Shown: piece by piece, positions 24,888 to 33,451 of the stretch
Layout: every line of letters starts with the position of its first letter
How positions within the stretch are numbered: the first letter of the stretch is position 1
Assembly: GCA_020851395.1 (NCBI GenBank)
Contig: JADZCW010000059.1
Location: forward strand, 1 to 33,843
Origin: Phycisphaeraceae bacterium
Lineage (GTDB): Bacteria; Planctomycetota; Phycisphaerae; Phycisphaerales; Phycisphaeraceae
Reading direction: 5' to 3'
Length of the DNA stretch: 33,843 nt
The notes under the pieces: generated by a model
The model's database searches: none
The model's input: only the letters and a program-made list of their open reading frames with translations
Told to the model about the DNA's origin: nothing
Position numbers and translations under genes: made by a program

Positions 24888-26198
24888 ATGGCGAGCATCG
24901 TAGACGATCCCAACGGCAGGAAGCGGATTCAGTTTGTCGCGGCGGACGGCCGGCGGCGGCAGGCGCGGCTGGGCAAGATGACCATGAAGCAGGCCGAGGC
25001 GGTCAAATTGCACGTCGAGCGGTTGATCGTCGCGCCGTTCTCGGAGCTGCCGCTTGACACGGCGCAATGGCTGGCGGGGCTCGAGGACACACTTCACGGC
25101 CGGCTGGCAGCGGTGGGTCTGGTCAAGCCCCGCAAGGCGAAGCGCGGCGGCGGGCTCAAGAAGTTCATCGACGACTATTTGGCCCAGCGGCCGGACGTCA
25201 AGCCGGGAACGATGATCGTCATGAGGCAGGCCGAGCGGCACCTTGTCCGATTCCTCGGCGAGGACACCGACCCGGCTGAGGTCACGCCGGCGGACGCAGA
25301 CGCCTACAGGGCTCACCTGCTGGGCGAGAGCCGTTCCAGGGCGACGGTGGCGAAGTGGTGCTACTACGCCCGTCATTACTTCGAGGTGGCCCGGCGGCGA
25401 AAGCTCCTCACTGAGAACCCCTTTGCCCATATCAAGGGGCAGGTTCACGGCAACCCGGCCCGACGGGTGTTCGTGCCGGCGGAGCATGCGCGGCGCGTGA
25501 TCGCGGCGGCACCAGACCCACAGTGGAAGCTGCTGATTGCCATGGCACGCTGGCAGGGCGTCCGAGTTCCGAGCGAGGTTGTGGACCTGCGATGGACCGA
25601 CGTGAACTTCGAGCTGTCGCGGCTCACGATCAGGGCGAGCAAGACGGCCCATCATGCCGACGGGGGTATCCGCGTGGTGCCGATCTTCCCCGAGGTCAGG
25701 CCCTATCTGCTGGACGTGTTCGAGCACGCCCCCGAGGGAGAAGCCCACGTCTTGCCGCGGTTCCGTGACGGCGGGATGAACCTACGGACCCAATTCAATC
25801 GGTACGTCGCTGCGGCGGGGCTGGCGCCATGGCCTAAGCCCTGGCAGAACATGCGGAGCACGCGGGCGACGGAGCTTGCGGACAAGTTCCCGAGCCACGT
25901 CTGCACGGCCTGGCTGGGGCACAACGAGGCGGTGGCGAACGAGTTCTACAGGCAAGTGACCGACGAGCACTTCACGCGTGCCGTGGCTGATGCGACGCCC
26001 ACGACCGTAGCCCATGACGCCGAGGCGGCGCGAAATCGGGCGCAGAATGCGTCGGAACTGGTCGGGACAGCCGAGAACGTCGAGAGGACCGGCGAAGAGA
26101 ATCAAGCGGATTTACCGACGCATTCTCATAAGTACCGATCAGTACATGACTTAGAAGTGGGAGCGGCAGGATTCGAACCTGCGACCAAGCGATTATGA
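24888..26198 (+). CDS. Tyrosine recombinase/integrase (integrated-form 3' end runs into the tRNA)
   Basis: N-terminal SAM-like and catalytic domains: RWQGVRVPSEVVDLRWTDV, SKTAHHADGGIRVVPI, NMRSTRATELADKFPSHVCTAWLGHNEAVANEFYRQVTDEHF; C-terminus VGAAGFEPATKRL is the translated tRNA antisense strand. Confidence 0.93.
   Translation: MASIVDDPNGRKRIQFVAADGRRRQARLGKMTMKQAEAVKLHVERLIVAPFSELPLDTAQWLAGLEDTLHGRLAAVGLVKPRKAKRGGGLKKFIDDYLAQRPDVKPGTMIVMRQAERHLVRFLGEDTDPAEVTPADADAYRAHLLGESRSRATVAKWCYYARHYFEVARRRKLLTENPFAHIKGQVHGNPARRVFVPAEHARRVIAAAPDPQWKLLIAMARWQGVRVPSEVVDLRWTDVNFELSRLTIRASKTAHHADGGIRVVPIFPEVRPYLLDVFEHAPEGEAHVLPRFRDGGMNLRTQFNRYVAAAGLAPWPKPWQNMRSTRATELADKFPSHVCTAWLGHNEAVANEFYRQVTDEHFTRAVADATPTTVAHDAEAARNRAQNASELVGTAENVERTGEENQADLPTHSHKYRSVHDLEVGAAGFEPATKRL
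26158..26179. repeat. attR core (within the intact tRNA-Met 3' end)
   Basis: TGGGAGCGGCAGGATTCGAACC, identical to 16962-16983. Confidence 0.93.
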
Positions 26199-26230
26199 GT
26201 CGCCCGCTCTGACCCCTGAGCTACGCTCCC
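26158..26230 (-). tRNA. tRNA-Met (anticodon CAT)
   Basis: Minus strand GGGAGCG-TA-GCTCAGGGGTCAGAGC-G-GGCGA-CTCATAA-TCGCT-TGGTC-GCAGG-TTCGAAT-CCTGC-CGCTCCC-A folds as a full cloverleaf; CAT could also be tRNA-Ile2, but the loop context favours Met. Confidence 0.95.
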
Positions 26231-26348
26231 GACGTGGCATGCACGACCAGGCGAGTTTAGCTTTCGGGAACGGATAATCCAAGCACGCGAGCGACGGGCC
26301 CTCACCCGCGCCGGGAAAGCGGCTGAAAACAGGCTCTGCGATGGCGGA

Positions 26349-27503
26349 TCACCGCCGATTTGCCGCCCCCGTCGGCCCCTGGGCCACCGATTGGTCGGCG
26401 ACGATGTGGATCGACGCCGTCGCCTCGTCGAAGGTCTGCGACTGCTGATCCGTCACGCGGACCTTGAGGATGTACTTGCCCACGCTCAGGCGGGCCGGCA
26501 GCTCGACCACCTGCACCACGAAAAAGTCCCGCCGGACGTTCCGTGACTCGTCCTGGATCTGCACCGCCGGCTGCTGCCAGACAGCCAGGCCATCGGCCTC
26601 GTTGTAGAGCGTCACCTCCTGCGTCAACTGCACGCGGTAGGCCTGCTCGCTGATTTTCCGCGACTGGAAGTGATCAAGCTCGACGTAGACGATCATCCGC
26701 GCCGCCCGGCCGACGAGCAGGGAAGTCGTGTCGATCGGGTCGTAGACGCCGAAGCTCTCGACGCGTTTGCAGAGCTCAAGCTTGCCGATGTGCAGGATCG
26801 GGGCATCGATCGCCTGCTCCGCCGCAGGGGGCGCCGCGGGCGTCGGTGGCACGGCATGAACAGCCGGGACGATCTCCGCGTCCGACGGGCTCGGGGGCGG
26901 CGTGGAGGCGGCGGCCACGATGGCCTGAAGCATCTGAGGGTTCGAGCTATTGACCATGGCCGCCCGTAATTGATCGAGCAGTCGCTGCTGCTCGGGCGTC
27001 AACGACGGCTCGGTGGCGGGAGATGTCTCGGCCGGCGTAGGCGCCGGCTCCGCGGCGGCGACCTGCTCGACGGCAGGAGGCGGCGGCGAAGCCTTGGGCT
27101 TGTCCCCCGCCACGGGCTCAAGCCAGAGCACCTGCGGAGAGGCCTCGGGCGTGTCCAGGTTGACGGTCGGCTCGTTGAGCCGCGCCAGGGCCTCACGCAG
27201 CCTGCGGGCCTGGGCGTCGGCCGCGGCCTGCGGATCGTTGGGATCGGTTGTGGCAGGGTCTGACGAGCGAGGCTCCGCCAAGGCCGTCTCGTCCGGGGCG
27301 ATGACCACGCTGCTGCCGGGCGTGGGGGGAGAGCTGGTGCACGCCGCCAGGACCAGGCCCGCCAGCGCCGTCATCAGACACACACGCAGATATCGGGGGG
27401 TGGATTGGGGGGTAGACACGTCCGTCGCCTCCTGCGAAGGGCTATGCCGAGTGGAAGGCACGTTCATCCTGAACGTCCGGGGGCCTGGCCATTGCAGGCT
27501 CAC
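26349..27503 (-). CDS. Ala/Pro-rich hypothetical lipoprotein
   Basis: LTALAGLVLAACTSS-like lipobox (ALAGLVLAACTS); low-complexity Ala/Pro linker then a folded C-terminal domain (ILHIGKLELCKRVESFGVYDPIDTTSLLVGRAARMIVYVELDHF...). The true start may be internal. Confidence 0.65.
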   Translation of the reverse strand: MSLQWPGPRTFRMNVPSTRHSPSQEATDVSTPQSTPRYLRVCLMTALAGLVLAACTSSPPTPGSSVVIAPDETALAEPRSSDPATTDPNDPQAAADAQARRLREALARLNEPTVNLDTPEASPQVLWLEPVAGDKPKASPPPPAVEQVAAAEPAPTPAETSPATEPSLTPEQQRLLDQLRAAMVNSSNPQMLQAIVAAASTPPPSPSDAEIVPAVHAVPPTPAAPPAAEQAIDAPILHIGKLELCKRVESFGVYDPIDTTSLLVGRAARMIVYVELDHFQSRKISEQAYRVQLTQEVTLYNEADGLAVWQQPAVQIQDESRNVRRDFFVVQVVELPARLSVGKYILKVRVTDQQSQTFDEATASIHIVADQSVAQGPTGAANRR

Positions 27504-28567
27504 CCCCGGGCTTCATCGGCCACTTGCACACAATAACATTCAAGATTCAGCATCGCCTCTCCCCGGCCCTGCTTGGTCCGCCGGTCGGCCTCCAGAACGG
27601 CTGTAAACCACGTCAGGACATCGTCTGTTTTGACTCGCCCCAGGGCATTGAAGAACAGCGCCTGGCGCGGCCCCCAGAGCTTAAGCTGCGGGGCGATCGC
27701 CGGAGGACGCAGGCCCTGGGCCATCATCACCGCGGCAAGGCTGAGCTTGCGCACCACGTCGGCCACGAAGTAATGCACCAGCGTCTCGGGCTGGCCCGAC
27801 AGCTCGACTAACTCCCGGAGCTTGACCAGCAGCGCTCCGACGCCTCCCCCGCAAGCCCCCCTGCCAGTACTGCCAGCCTGGATGAGCATGTTCAGAAAAG
27901 CGTCCTGCACGGCCCAGGCCTCCTCATCGCTGGACCGGCCGACGATCTGGTCGATCAGGTCCACGCTGATCGGCTGACTCGGTCCCGCCAGGGCAGAGAG
28001 CTTGGCCAGCTCGCTGTCGAGCCGCCCCAGGTCCCCACTGCCGAGACGGTTGACCAACTCGCCGGCGGAGGCTGAGGGCAGCTTGGCCTGATAGACGTCG
28101 ACAGCCCGCTTGGTGAGCCAGGCGGCGGCCTCGGCCCGCTTCATCGGATCACAGCGAACGATCGCCCCCCCCTGCTTCTCGATGAGCTTGTCGAGGTTGC
28201 CGCGGTTCCAGGTCTCGCTGCGCAGCACCAACACGGCCGAGTCCGACGGCGCCTGGGCGTAGCGCTCCAGGGCCTGGCGGTGGGTCTTGACGAAATCGGC
28301 GGCGGCGTCCACCACAACGATCTTGAAAGGCGACAACAGGCTGAGCGTGCGCAGCTCGTCAAAGACATCCGCCAGGCCGACCGTCTTGCCGTCAAACGTG
28401 ACCGGCTCGATCGGGCCATGCACTTTGGCGAAGTTCTCTCGGATCTCTTCAAGCCGCAGCCGCTGGAGCATCGGCTCGGGACCGACCAGGGCGTAGACGC
28501 GGCCCTGGGGACTCAGGGCCGTCGGGCCGGCGGCGGAGGCGGATCGGGTTGATCGGGCCGGTGGCAT
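27500..28567 (-). CDS. holA: DNA polymerase III subunit delta
   Basis: YALVGPEPMLQRLRLEEIRE, SLLSPFKIVVVDAAADFVKTHRQALERYAQAPSDSAVLVLRSETWN, LVNRLGSGDLGRLDSELAKLSALAG; typical delta-subunit organisation. Confidence 0.8.
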   Translation of the reverse strand: MPPARSTRSASAAGPTALSPQGRVYALVGPEPMLQRLRLEEIRENFAKVHGPIEPVTFDGKTVGLADVFDELRTLSLLSPFKIVVVDAAADFVKTHRQALERYAQAPSDSAVLVLRSETWNRGNLDKLIEKQGGAIVRCDPMKRAEAAAWLTKRAVDVYQAKLPSASAGELVNRLGSGDLGRLDSELAKLSALAGPSQPISVDLIDQIVGRSSDEEAWAVQDAFLNMLIQAGSTGRGACGGGVGALLVKLRELVELSGQPETLVHYFVADVVRKLSLAAVMMAQGLRPPAIAPQLKLWGPRQALFFNALGRVKTDDVLTWFTAVLEADRRTKQGRGEAMLNLECYCVQVADEARG

Positions 28568-28614
28568 GGGTCGATGTTAACGGCCGGGGCGTGTCGCGTC
28601 GAGACTTGTGGACG

Positions 28615-30048
28615 TCACGCCGCCCCGGAGAGCGCGGGCACGAGGTGTCGTGCGAGCTCAATGAGCAGGAAGAACGACGCGATATCCGCGAGGGTTGCGA
28701 CCATGGGCCCCGAGGCCATGGCCGGGTCGAGGCGGAGCTTGCGCAGCCCCAGCGGGACGATCCCTCCGAGCGTCACGGCGACGATGGAGTTGACCGCGAA
28801 GGCCACGCCGACGGCGATCGGCAGCCCGGAGATGTGGCTGCGGTAGACCCACGCCAGCCCCGCCAGCAGCAGGCCGATCACCAGCCCGTTGACGGCCCCT
28901 ACCACGATCTCCTTGAAGGCCACACGCAGCGTGTCGCGCGGGCGGATCAGCCCCAGCGTCAGCTCGCGGATCGAGACCGAGATCGACTGCTGAGCCGACG
29001 CCCCGCTCATCCCTGCGACCATCGGCAGGAAGATGGCCAACGCCGACAAACGCTGAATGACGCCCTCATGAAAGGCGATGATCGACGTCGAGCCCGCCAC
29101 CAGGGCGATGTTAGGCACCAGGAACATCAGCCGGTGCAGCGAGCGGGTGAACATCGGCTGCGATCGAAGCTCCTCACCGGTAACGATGCCGGCCGCACGC
29201 ATCAGCAGCCGGTCGGCCCGCTCGCCCAGGGCGGCCTGCACGGCCGCGCGGAGGACGACGCCCAGCAGCCGATCCTGTTGATCAACGACGGGCACGGCCC
29301 CGAAGGAGTGGTGGTCGAAGAAGGAGGCCAGGTCGTCGAGCGTGTCCGTGGCCCGGACGAAGCGCGGTTGAGTGATCATGATCGTGCTCAGCCGCGCCGA
29401 TCGCGGCGCCAGCAGCAGGTCGCGCAGCCGGACCACCCCCACGAGCCGACCAGCCTCGCCGGTGACGTAGAGGAACACCACCAGGTACTCGCTGAACTCC
29501 TGGGCGTGGGCCCGCATGTTGCTGATCACGTCGTCGACCAGCAGGTTCTGGTCGTAGTGCAGGTACTCGGTGACCATCAGGCCGCCGGCGACGTCGGGGG
29601 GGTAGCTGCCGAGGTTCCGGGCGTCGCGGGCGGCGGCCGGGTCCATCTCCTGGAGGATGGCCTGGGCGTCCTCATGGGTGAGCTCGGCCAGGATGTCCGC
29701 CTGGTCGTCCGAGTCCATCTCGTCGACGATGGCGGCCGCGGCCTGCGGCGAGAGCTCCTCGATGACGTCCGCGGCGTAGTCGTCGCTGAGGTGCTCCATC
29801 AGGTCGGCCGCAAGCTCCGGATCGATCATGCTGAACAGACGCGTCCGACGATCCTCGTCGAGCTGATTGATGGAGTAGGGGATGTCGGCCGGCACGAGCA
29901 GGTTCAGGAACATCGTCAGGTGCTCGGCGTTGCCCGAGTCGATGATCTCCTCGAGGGCCTGCCAGGGCTCGAGGCCCAGGGCCAGGCTGGCGCCACCGGC
30001 GTCGACCTCGGACGTCGGCTGGGGATCGGGCGTGGGCGTCTGGGACAT
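28615..30048 (-). CDS. mgtE: MgtE-family magnesium transporter
   Basis: MgtE N domain (LMEHLSDDYAADVIEELSPQAAAAIVDEMDSDDQADILAELTHEDAQAIL), CBS pair, TM domain (LPMVAGMSGASAQQSISVSIRELTLG). Confidence 0.93.
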   Translation of the reverse strand: MSQTPTPDPQPTSEVDAGGASLALGLEPWQALEEIIDSGNAEHLTMFLNLLVPADIPYSINQLDEDRRTRLFSMIDPELAADLMEHLSDDYAADVIEELSPQAAAAIVDEMDSDDQADILAELTHEDAQAILQEMDPAAARDARNLGSYPPDVAGGLMVTEYLHYDQNLLVDDVISNMRAHAQEFSEYLVVFLYVTGEAGRLVGVVRLRDLLLAPRSARLSTIMITQPRFVRATDTLDDLASFFDHHSFGAVPVVDQQDRLLGVVLRAAVQAALGERADRLLMRAAGIVTGEELRSQPMFTRSLHRLMFLVPNIALVAGSTSIIAFHEGVIQRLSALAIFLPMVAGMSGASAQQSISVSIRELTLGLIRPRDTLRVAFKEIVVGAVNGLVIGLLLAGLAWVYRSHISGLPIAVGVAFAVNSIVAVTLGGIVPLGLRKLRLDPAMASGPMVATLADIASFFLLIELARHLVPALSGAA

Positions 30049-30205
30049 GGACGATCCTCCTGAAAACAGCCAACCGCCGGGGTGACGCGGCACGGCGCGA
30101 CGTGCACGCCAGGGAGTCACGAGATGCGTCAGCGATTCTAACCCCTGGCGTGGTGGATCGCGGCGACGCGGACAGGAATAAATTCACCCGGGGAGCAAAG
30201 CAACA

Positions 30206-30225
30206 GCCCCCGACGGCGGGGGCTG
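30206..30225 (-). terminator. Hairpin terminator downstream of rplQ
   Basis: AGCCCCCG-ACGG-CGGGGGCT perfect 8-bp stem just past the rplQ stop; moderately T-rich on the minus strand after the stem. Confidence 0.6.
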
Positions 30226-30263
30226 GGATGCTCGGTTAGCGAAAGAGCGAACTGACCGGTTGG

Positions 30264-30848
30264 TCAGGCCCCGACGGGGGCGGCACTCTCGGCGGCAGGG
30301 GCACTTCCGGGGGCCTTACGCAGCTTGGCGGCGAACTCCATCCGCTTGTTGGCCTTGTTGCGCCGGCGGGAGTATTGGCCGGACACCTGCGGGCCCTCCT
30401 CGTTGCCGACGAGCTGGATCACGCACAGCTGCCCGCCGTCGCCGATGCGGTGGCGGGCCAGGCGGACAATGCGGGTGTAGCCGCCCTGGCGGTCCTTGTA
30501 CTTCGGGGCGATCTCGTCGAAGAGCTTCTTGACCACGCGGGGCCCGCGGATCAACTCGCCGTAGCGGTTGATCGTGTAGTCGGGCTTGTCCTCGGGGTCG
30601 ATGGCCTTGACGTCGAAGTCCACGAGGATCGGGTTGCCGATCGCCCGGATGACCTGCCGGCGGGCGTGCAACGTGCCACGCTTGCCCAGGGTGATCAGGC
30701 GCTCGACCAGGGGCTGGACGCTCTTGGCCCGGGGGATGGTGGTGGTGATCTGGCCGTGGGTCAGCAGCGACACGGCCATGTTCCGCCACATGGCGCGGCG
30801 GTGTTCGGTGTCACGGCTGAGCTTGTAACCGGCGATGTTGTGTCTCAT
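30264..30848 (-). CDS. rplQ: 50S ribosomal protein L17 with C-terminal extension
   Basis: MRHNIAGYKLSRDTEHRRAMWRNMAVSLLTHGQITTTIPRAKSVQPLVERLITLGK. Confidence 0.95.
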   Translation of the reverse strand: MRHNIAGYKLSRDTEHRRAMWRNMAVSLLTHGQITTTIPRAKSVQPLVERLITLGKRGTLHARRQVIRAIGNPILVDFDVKAIDPEDKPDYTINRYGELIRGPRVVKKLFDEIAPKYKDRQGGYTRIVRLARHRIGDGGQLCVIQLVGNEEGPQVSGQYSRRRNKANKRMEFAAKLRKAPGSAPAAESAAPVGA

Positions 30849-30904
30849 GACTGAACTCTTGCACGTTAGCCCGGCGGGGCCGGGTCATGATCGATACGGG
30901 TTTA

Positions 30905-31927
30905 TTATTCAGGGCTGGCGACCGGGGCCATCGGAGTCCGCAGCTCCTCGGGGAGCTCCATGCCCAGGGACAGGCTCATGTCCGCGAGCTTGCGCTTGAC
31001 CTCGCGGAGCGACGTCTTGCCGAACGAACGGACCTTCAAGAGGTCCTGCTCGGTATGCTGGACGAGTTCGCCGACGCTCTTGATGTTGGCCGACTCGATG
31101 CAGTTGCTCGCCCGCACGGACAGCTCCATCTCGGAGATGGGCATCTTGAGCTTGCGGATCAGGTCCTCCTCGATCTTGGCCGCGGCGGATGCCGACTCGC
31201 TGGCGACGGCCTGGCCGAGCTCGAAGTACTGCACGAAGGGGTTGAGGTGCTTGCGGAGGATCTTGCCAGCCTCGACCAGCGCCATCTCGGGCGCCACCGT
31301 GCCGTTGGTCCAGATCTCCAGCGTCAGCTTGTCGTAGTTGGTCTTCTGGCCGACGCGGGTGTCCTCGACCTTGTACCGCACGCGCTGCACGGGCGAGAAG
31401 ATCGCGTCGACGGGGATCCAGCCGATCTCCTGGTCGCCGCGCTGCTGGTACTGCTCGCTGGCAGGCATGTAGCCGCGGCCCTTGCCGACGACGAACTCCA
31501 TGTCGAACTCGATCTGCTTGGTCAGCGTCGCCAGCACCAGTTCCTTGTTGTGGATGGTGATGGAGGTGTCGGCCTCGATCAGGTCCGCCGTCACCTCGCC
31601 TGGGCCCTCGGCCTGCAGACGCATGGTCCTCGGCTCGTCGGACTCCATCGAGACGATCATGTTCTTGATGTTCAGGACGATGTCCGTCACGTCCTCCATC
31701 ACGCCCTCGAGGCTGGAGAACTCGTGGCTGGCGCCCTTGATGCGGACGGCCGTGACGGCCGATCCCTCGAGGCTCGACAGCAGGATGCGCCGCAGGCTGT
31801 TGCCGATGGTCGTGCCGAACCCGCGCTCGAACGGCTCGATGGTGAAGCGGCCGAACGTCGCGGTGTTGACCTCGGTGTCGGGCACGACACGACTGGGCAG
31901 TTCAAGTCCACGCCAACGCATTCGCAT
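30905..31927 (-). CDS. rpoA: DNA-directed RNA polymerase subunit alpha
   Basis: FTIEPFERGFGTTIGNSLRRILLSSLEGSAVTAVRIKG; alpha-CTD ELSVRASNCIESANIKSVGELVQHTEQDLLKVRSFGKTSLREVKRKL. Confidence 0.97.
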   Translation of the reverse strand: MRMRWRGLELPSRVVPDTEVNTATFGRFTIEPFERGFGTTIGNSLRRILLSSLEGSAVTAVRIKGASHEFSSLEGVMEDVTDIVLNIKNMIVSMESDEPRTMRLQAEGPGEVTADLIEADTSITIHNKELVLATLTKQIEFDMEFVVGKGRGYMPASEQYQQRGDQEIGWIPVDAIFSPVQRVRYKVEDTRVGQKTNYDKLTLEIWTNGTVAPEMALVEAGKILRKHLNPFVQYFELGQAVASESASAAAKIEEDLIRKLKMPISEMELSVRASNCIESANIKSVGELVQHTEQDLLKVRSFGKTSLREVKRKLADMSLSLGMELPEELRTPMAPVASPE

Positions 31928-32099
31928 AGTCAGGGCTCCGAATCCAGGTCAGCAGACCTTGTTGATCAAGGTGACTGTCGGGAATGGCGCTCCACGGTGG
32001 CGCTGCTGAGCCGCAGCCGGGGCTTCTTTTCCCGCAGGTGTGTCGATTCGTTCGGACGGCGATCCTCTTCCGACGCCCCCACTTCCGGGGGCGGGGGGA

Positions 32100-32477
32100 T
32101 TACACGCGGCGCTTCTTCCGGGGCCGGCAGCCGTTGTGGGGGATCGGGGTGCGGTCCTCGACGGCGGTGATCTTCAGGCCCGCTCGCTGCAGGGCGGTGA
32201 CGGCCGACTCGCGGCCGGCGCCGGCGCCCTTGACGCGGACCTCGACCTCCTGCATGCCGATCTTGCTCGCGGCGTTGGCGGCCTCCTCGGCCGCGCGGGT
32301 CGCGGCGAAGGGGGTGCTCTTGCGCGAGCCCTTGAAGCCGATCGTGCCGGCCGACGCCCAGGCGACGGTCTCGCCGTTGGTGTCGGTGATGGTCACCACC
32401 GTGTTGTTGAAGGTGGCCTTGACGTGGGCGATGCCGCGGGTCACGTGCCGGCGGATTTTCTTGGTCTTCTTAGCCAT
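32100..32477 (-). CDS. rpsK: 30S ribosomal protein S11
   Basis: [43 protein letters not shown]...[18 protein letters not shown]; start at [11 protein letters not shown] (32477). Confidence 0.97.
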   Translation of the reverse strand: MAKKTKKIRRHVTRGIAHVKATFNNTVVTITDTNGETVAWASAGTIGFKGSRKSTPFAATRAAEEAANAASKIGMQEVEVRVKGAGAGRESAVTALQRAGLKITAVEDRTPIPHNGCRPRKKRRV

Positions 32478-32566
32478 GGGCGGGTCCGGGAGAGCAGTTG
32501 GGGTTTGGAATCGGGGCTGAGCCGGCCCTCGCCGCTCAGACAACCGGAGTCACCTTCCGGGGGGGG

Positions 32567-32947
32567 TTACTTGGCCTTGACCGCTTTCTTGGTCGCCACG
32601 GTCTTGCGGCGGCCCTTGCGGGTGCGGGCGTTGGTCTTGGTGCGCTGCCCGTGGCAGGGCAGGCCGCGGCGGTGGCGATCGCCGCGGTAGCAGCGGATGT
32701 CACGCAACCGGCCGATGTTCTGCGCCACCTGGCGACGCAGGGCGCCCTCGACGACGTGGTTGTTGTCAATGATGCCCGCGATCAGCGCCAGCTGATCCTC
32801 GGTGAGCTTGTTGGCCCGCGTCTGGCCGTCGATGTTGGCCTCGCGCAGAATCGCTTCCGCGTTGGATGGCCCGACGCCGTAGATGTAGCGCAGGGAGACG
32901 CGGATGGGCTTGTTGTCGGGGATGTCGACGCCGGCGATACGTGGCAT
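32567..32947 (-). CDS. rpsM: 30S ribosomal protein S13
   Basis: MPRIAGVDIPDNKPIRVSLRYIYGVGPSNAEAIL...CYRGDRHRRGLPCHGQRTKTNARTRKG. Confidence 0.97.
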   Translation of the reverse strand: MPRIAGVDIPDNKPIRVSLRYIYGVGPSNAEAILREANIDGQTRANKLTEDQLALIAGIIDNNHVVEGALRRQVAQNIGRLRDIRCYRGDRHRRGLPCHGQRTKTNARTRKGRRKTVATKKAVKAK

Positions 32948-33026
32948 GGGGTGCTCCTGCGAGGCTTGGCGGCCAGTTCGGCGACCGGGTCAGTCAGGAC
33001 TTCCCGGGCAAAACTTCCGAGGGGGG

Positions 33027-33140
33027 TTAGCCCTGGCGCTGCTTGTGCTTGGGGTTCTTGCAGATCACGCGGACGACGCCCTTGCGCCGGATGATCTTGC
33101 AGTTCTCACACATTCTCTTGACGCTGCTGCGAACCTTCAT
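33027..33140 (-). CDS. rpmJ: 50S ribosomal protein L36 (37 aa; below the ORF-track length cut-off)
   Basis: Reverse-strand translation [37 protein letters not shown]. Confidence 0.97.
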   Translation of the reverse strand: MKVRSSVKRMCENCKIIRRKGVVRVICKNPKHKQRQG

Positions 33141-33191
33141 GATCCACCTCGTTCGTCGTTTCAATCCGTTCCGCCGGGTGTTCCGACGGCC

Positions 33192-33407
33192 TTAATGCCT
33201 GTACGTGATGCGGCCCTTGGTCAGGTCGTAGGGGCTGATCTCGACGGTCACCTTGTCGCCGGGGAGGATGCGGATGTAATGCATGCGCATCTTGCCGGAG
33301 ATGTGGGCGACCATCTCGTGGTTGTTCTCCAGCCGGACGCGGAACATGGCGTTCGGCAGGGCGTCGACCACCTCACCTTCGACCGAGATTTTTTCTTCCT
33401 TGCCCAT
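33192..33407 (-). CDS. infA: Translation initiation factor IF-1
   Basis: [70 protein letters not shown]. Confidence 0.97.
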   Translation of the reverse strand: MGKEEKISVEGEVVDALPNAMFRVRLENNHEMVAHISGKMRMHYIRILPGDKVTVEISPYDLTKGRITYRH

Positions 33408-33451
33408 GGGGTGCTTGTCAGCTGCTCTCCTGCGTCATCCGTCGGTCGTTC

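Larger units (their letters stand above)
16962..26179 (+). mobile_element. ~9.2 kb integrative element, tRNA-Met-inserted, capsid-encoding and satellite-like; net insertion 9,196 bp
   Basis: Flanked by a perfect 22-bp direct repeat derived from the tRNA 3' end; tyrosine integrase abuts the tRNA; encodes primase-helicase, prohead protease/capsid fusion, XRE, HTH and metallopeptidase; all credible genes are on the + strand. Confidence 0.93.

Noticed and set aside
16962-26179. Randomly decayed full-size prophage remnant
   Set aside because: Boundaries are perfect, the ORFs look intact, genes are tightly packed and co-oriented, and no pseudogene fragments of tail or terminase are seen. Not fully excluded without comparative genomics.
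26157-26198. VGAAGFEPATKRL as a conserved protein domain
   Set aside because: This string is simply the antisense translation of the tRNA 3' end/T-arm, not a folded motif.
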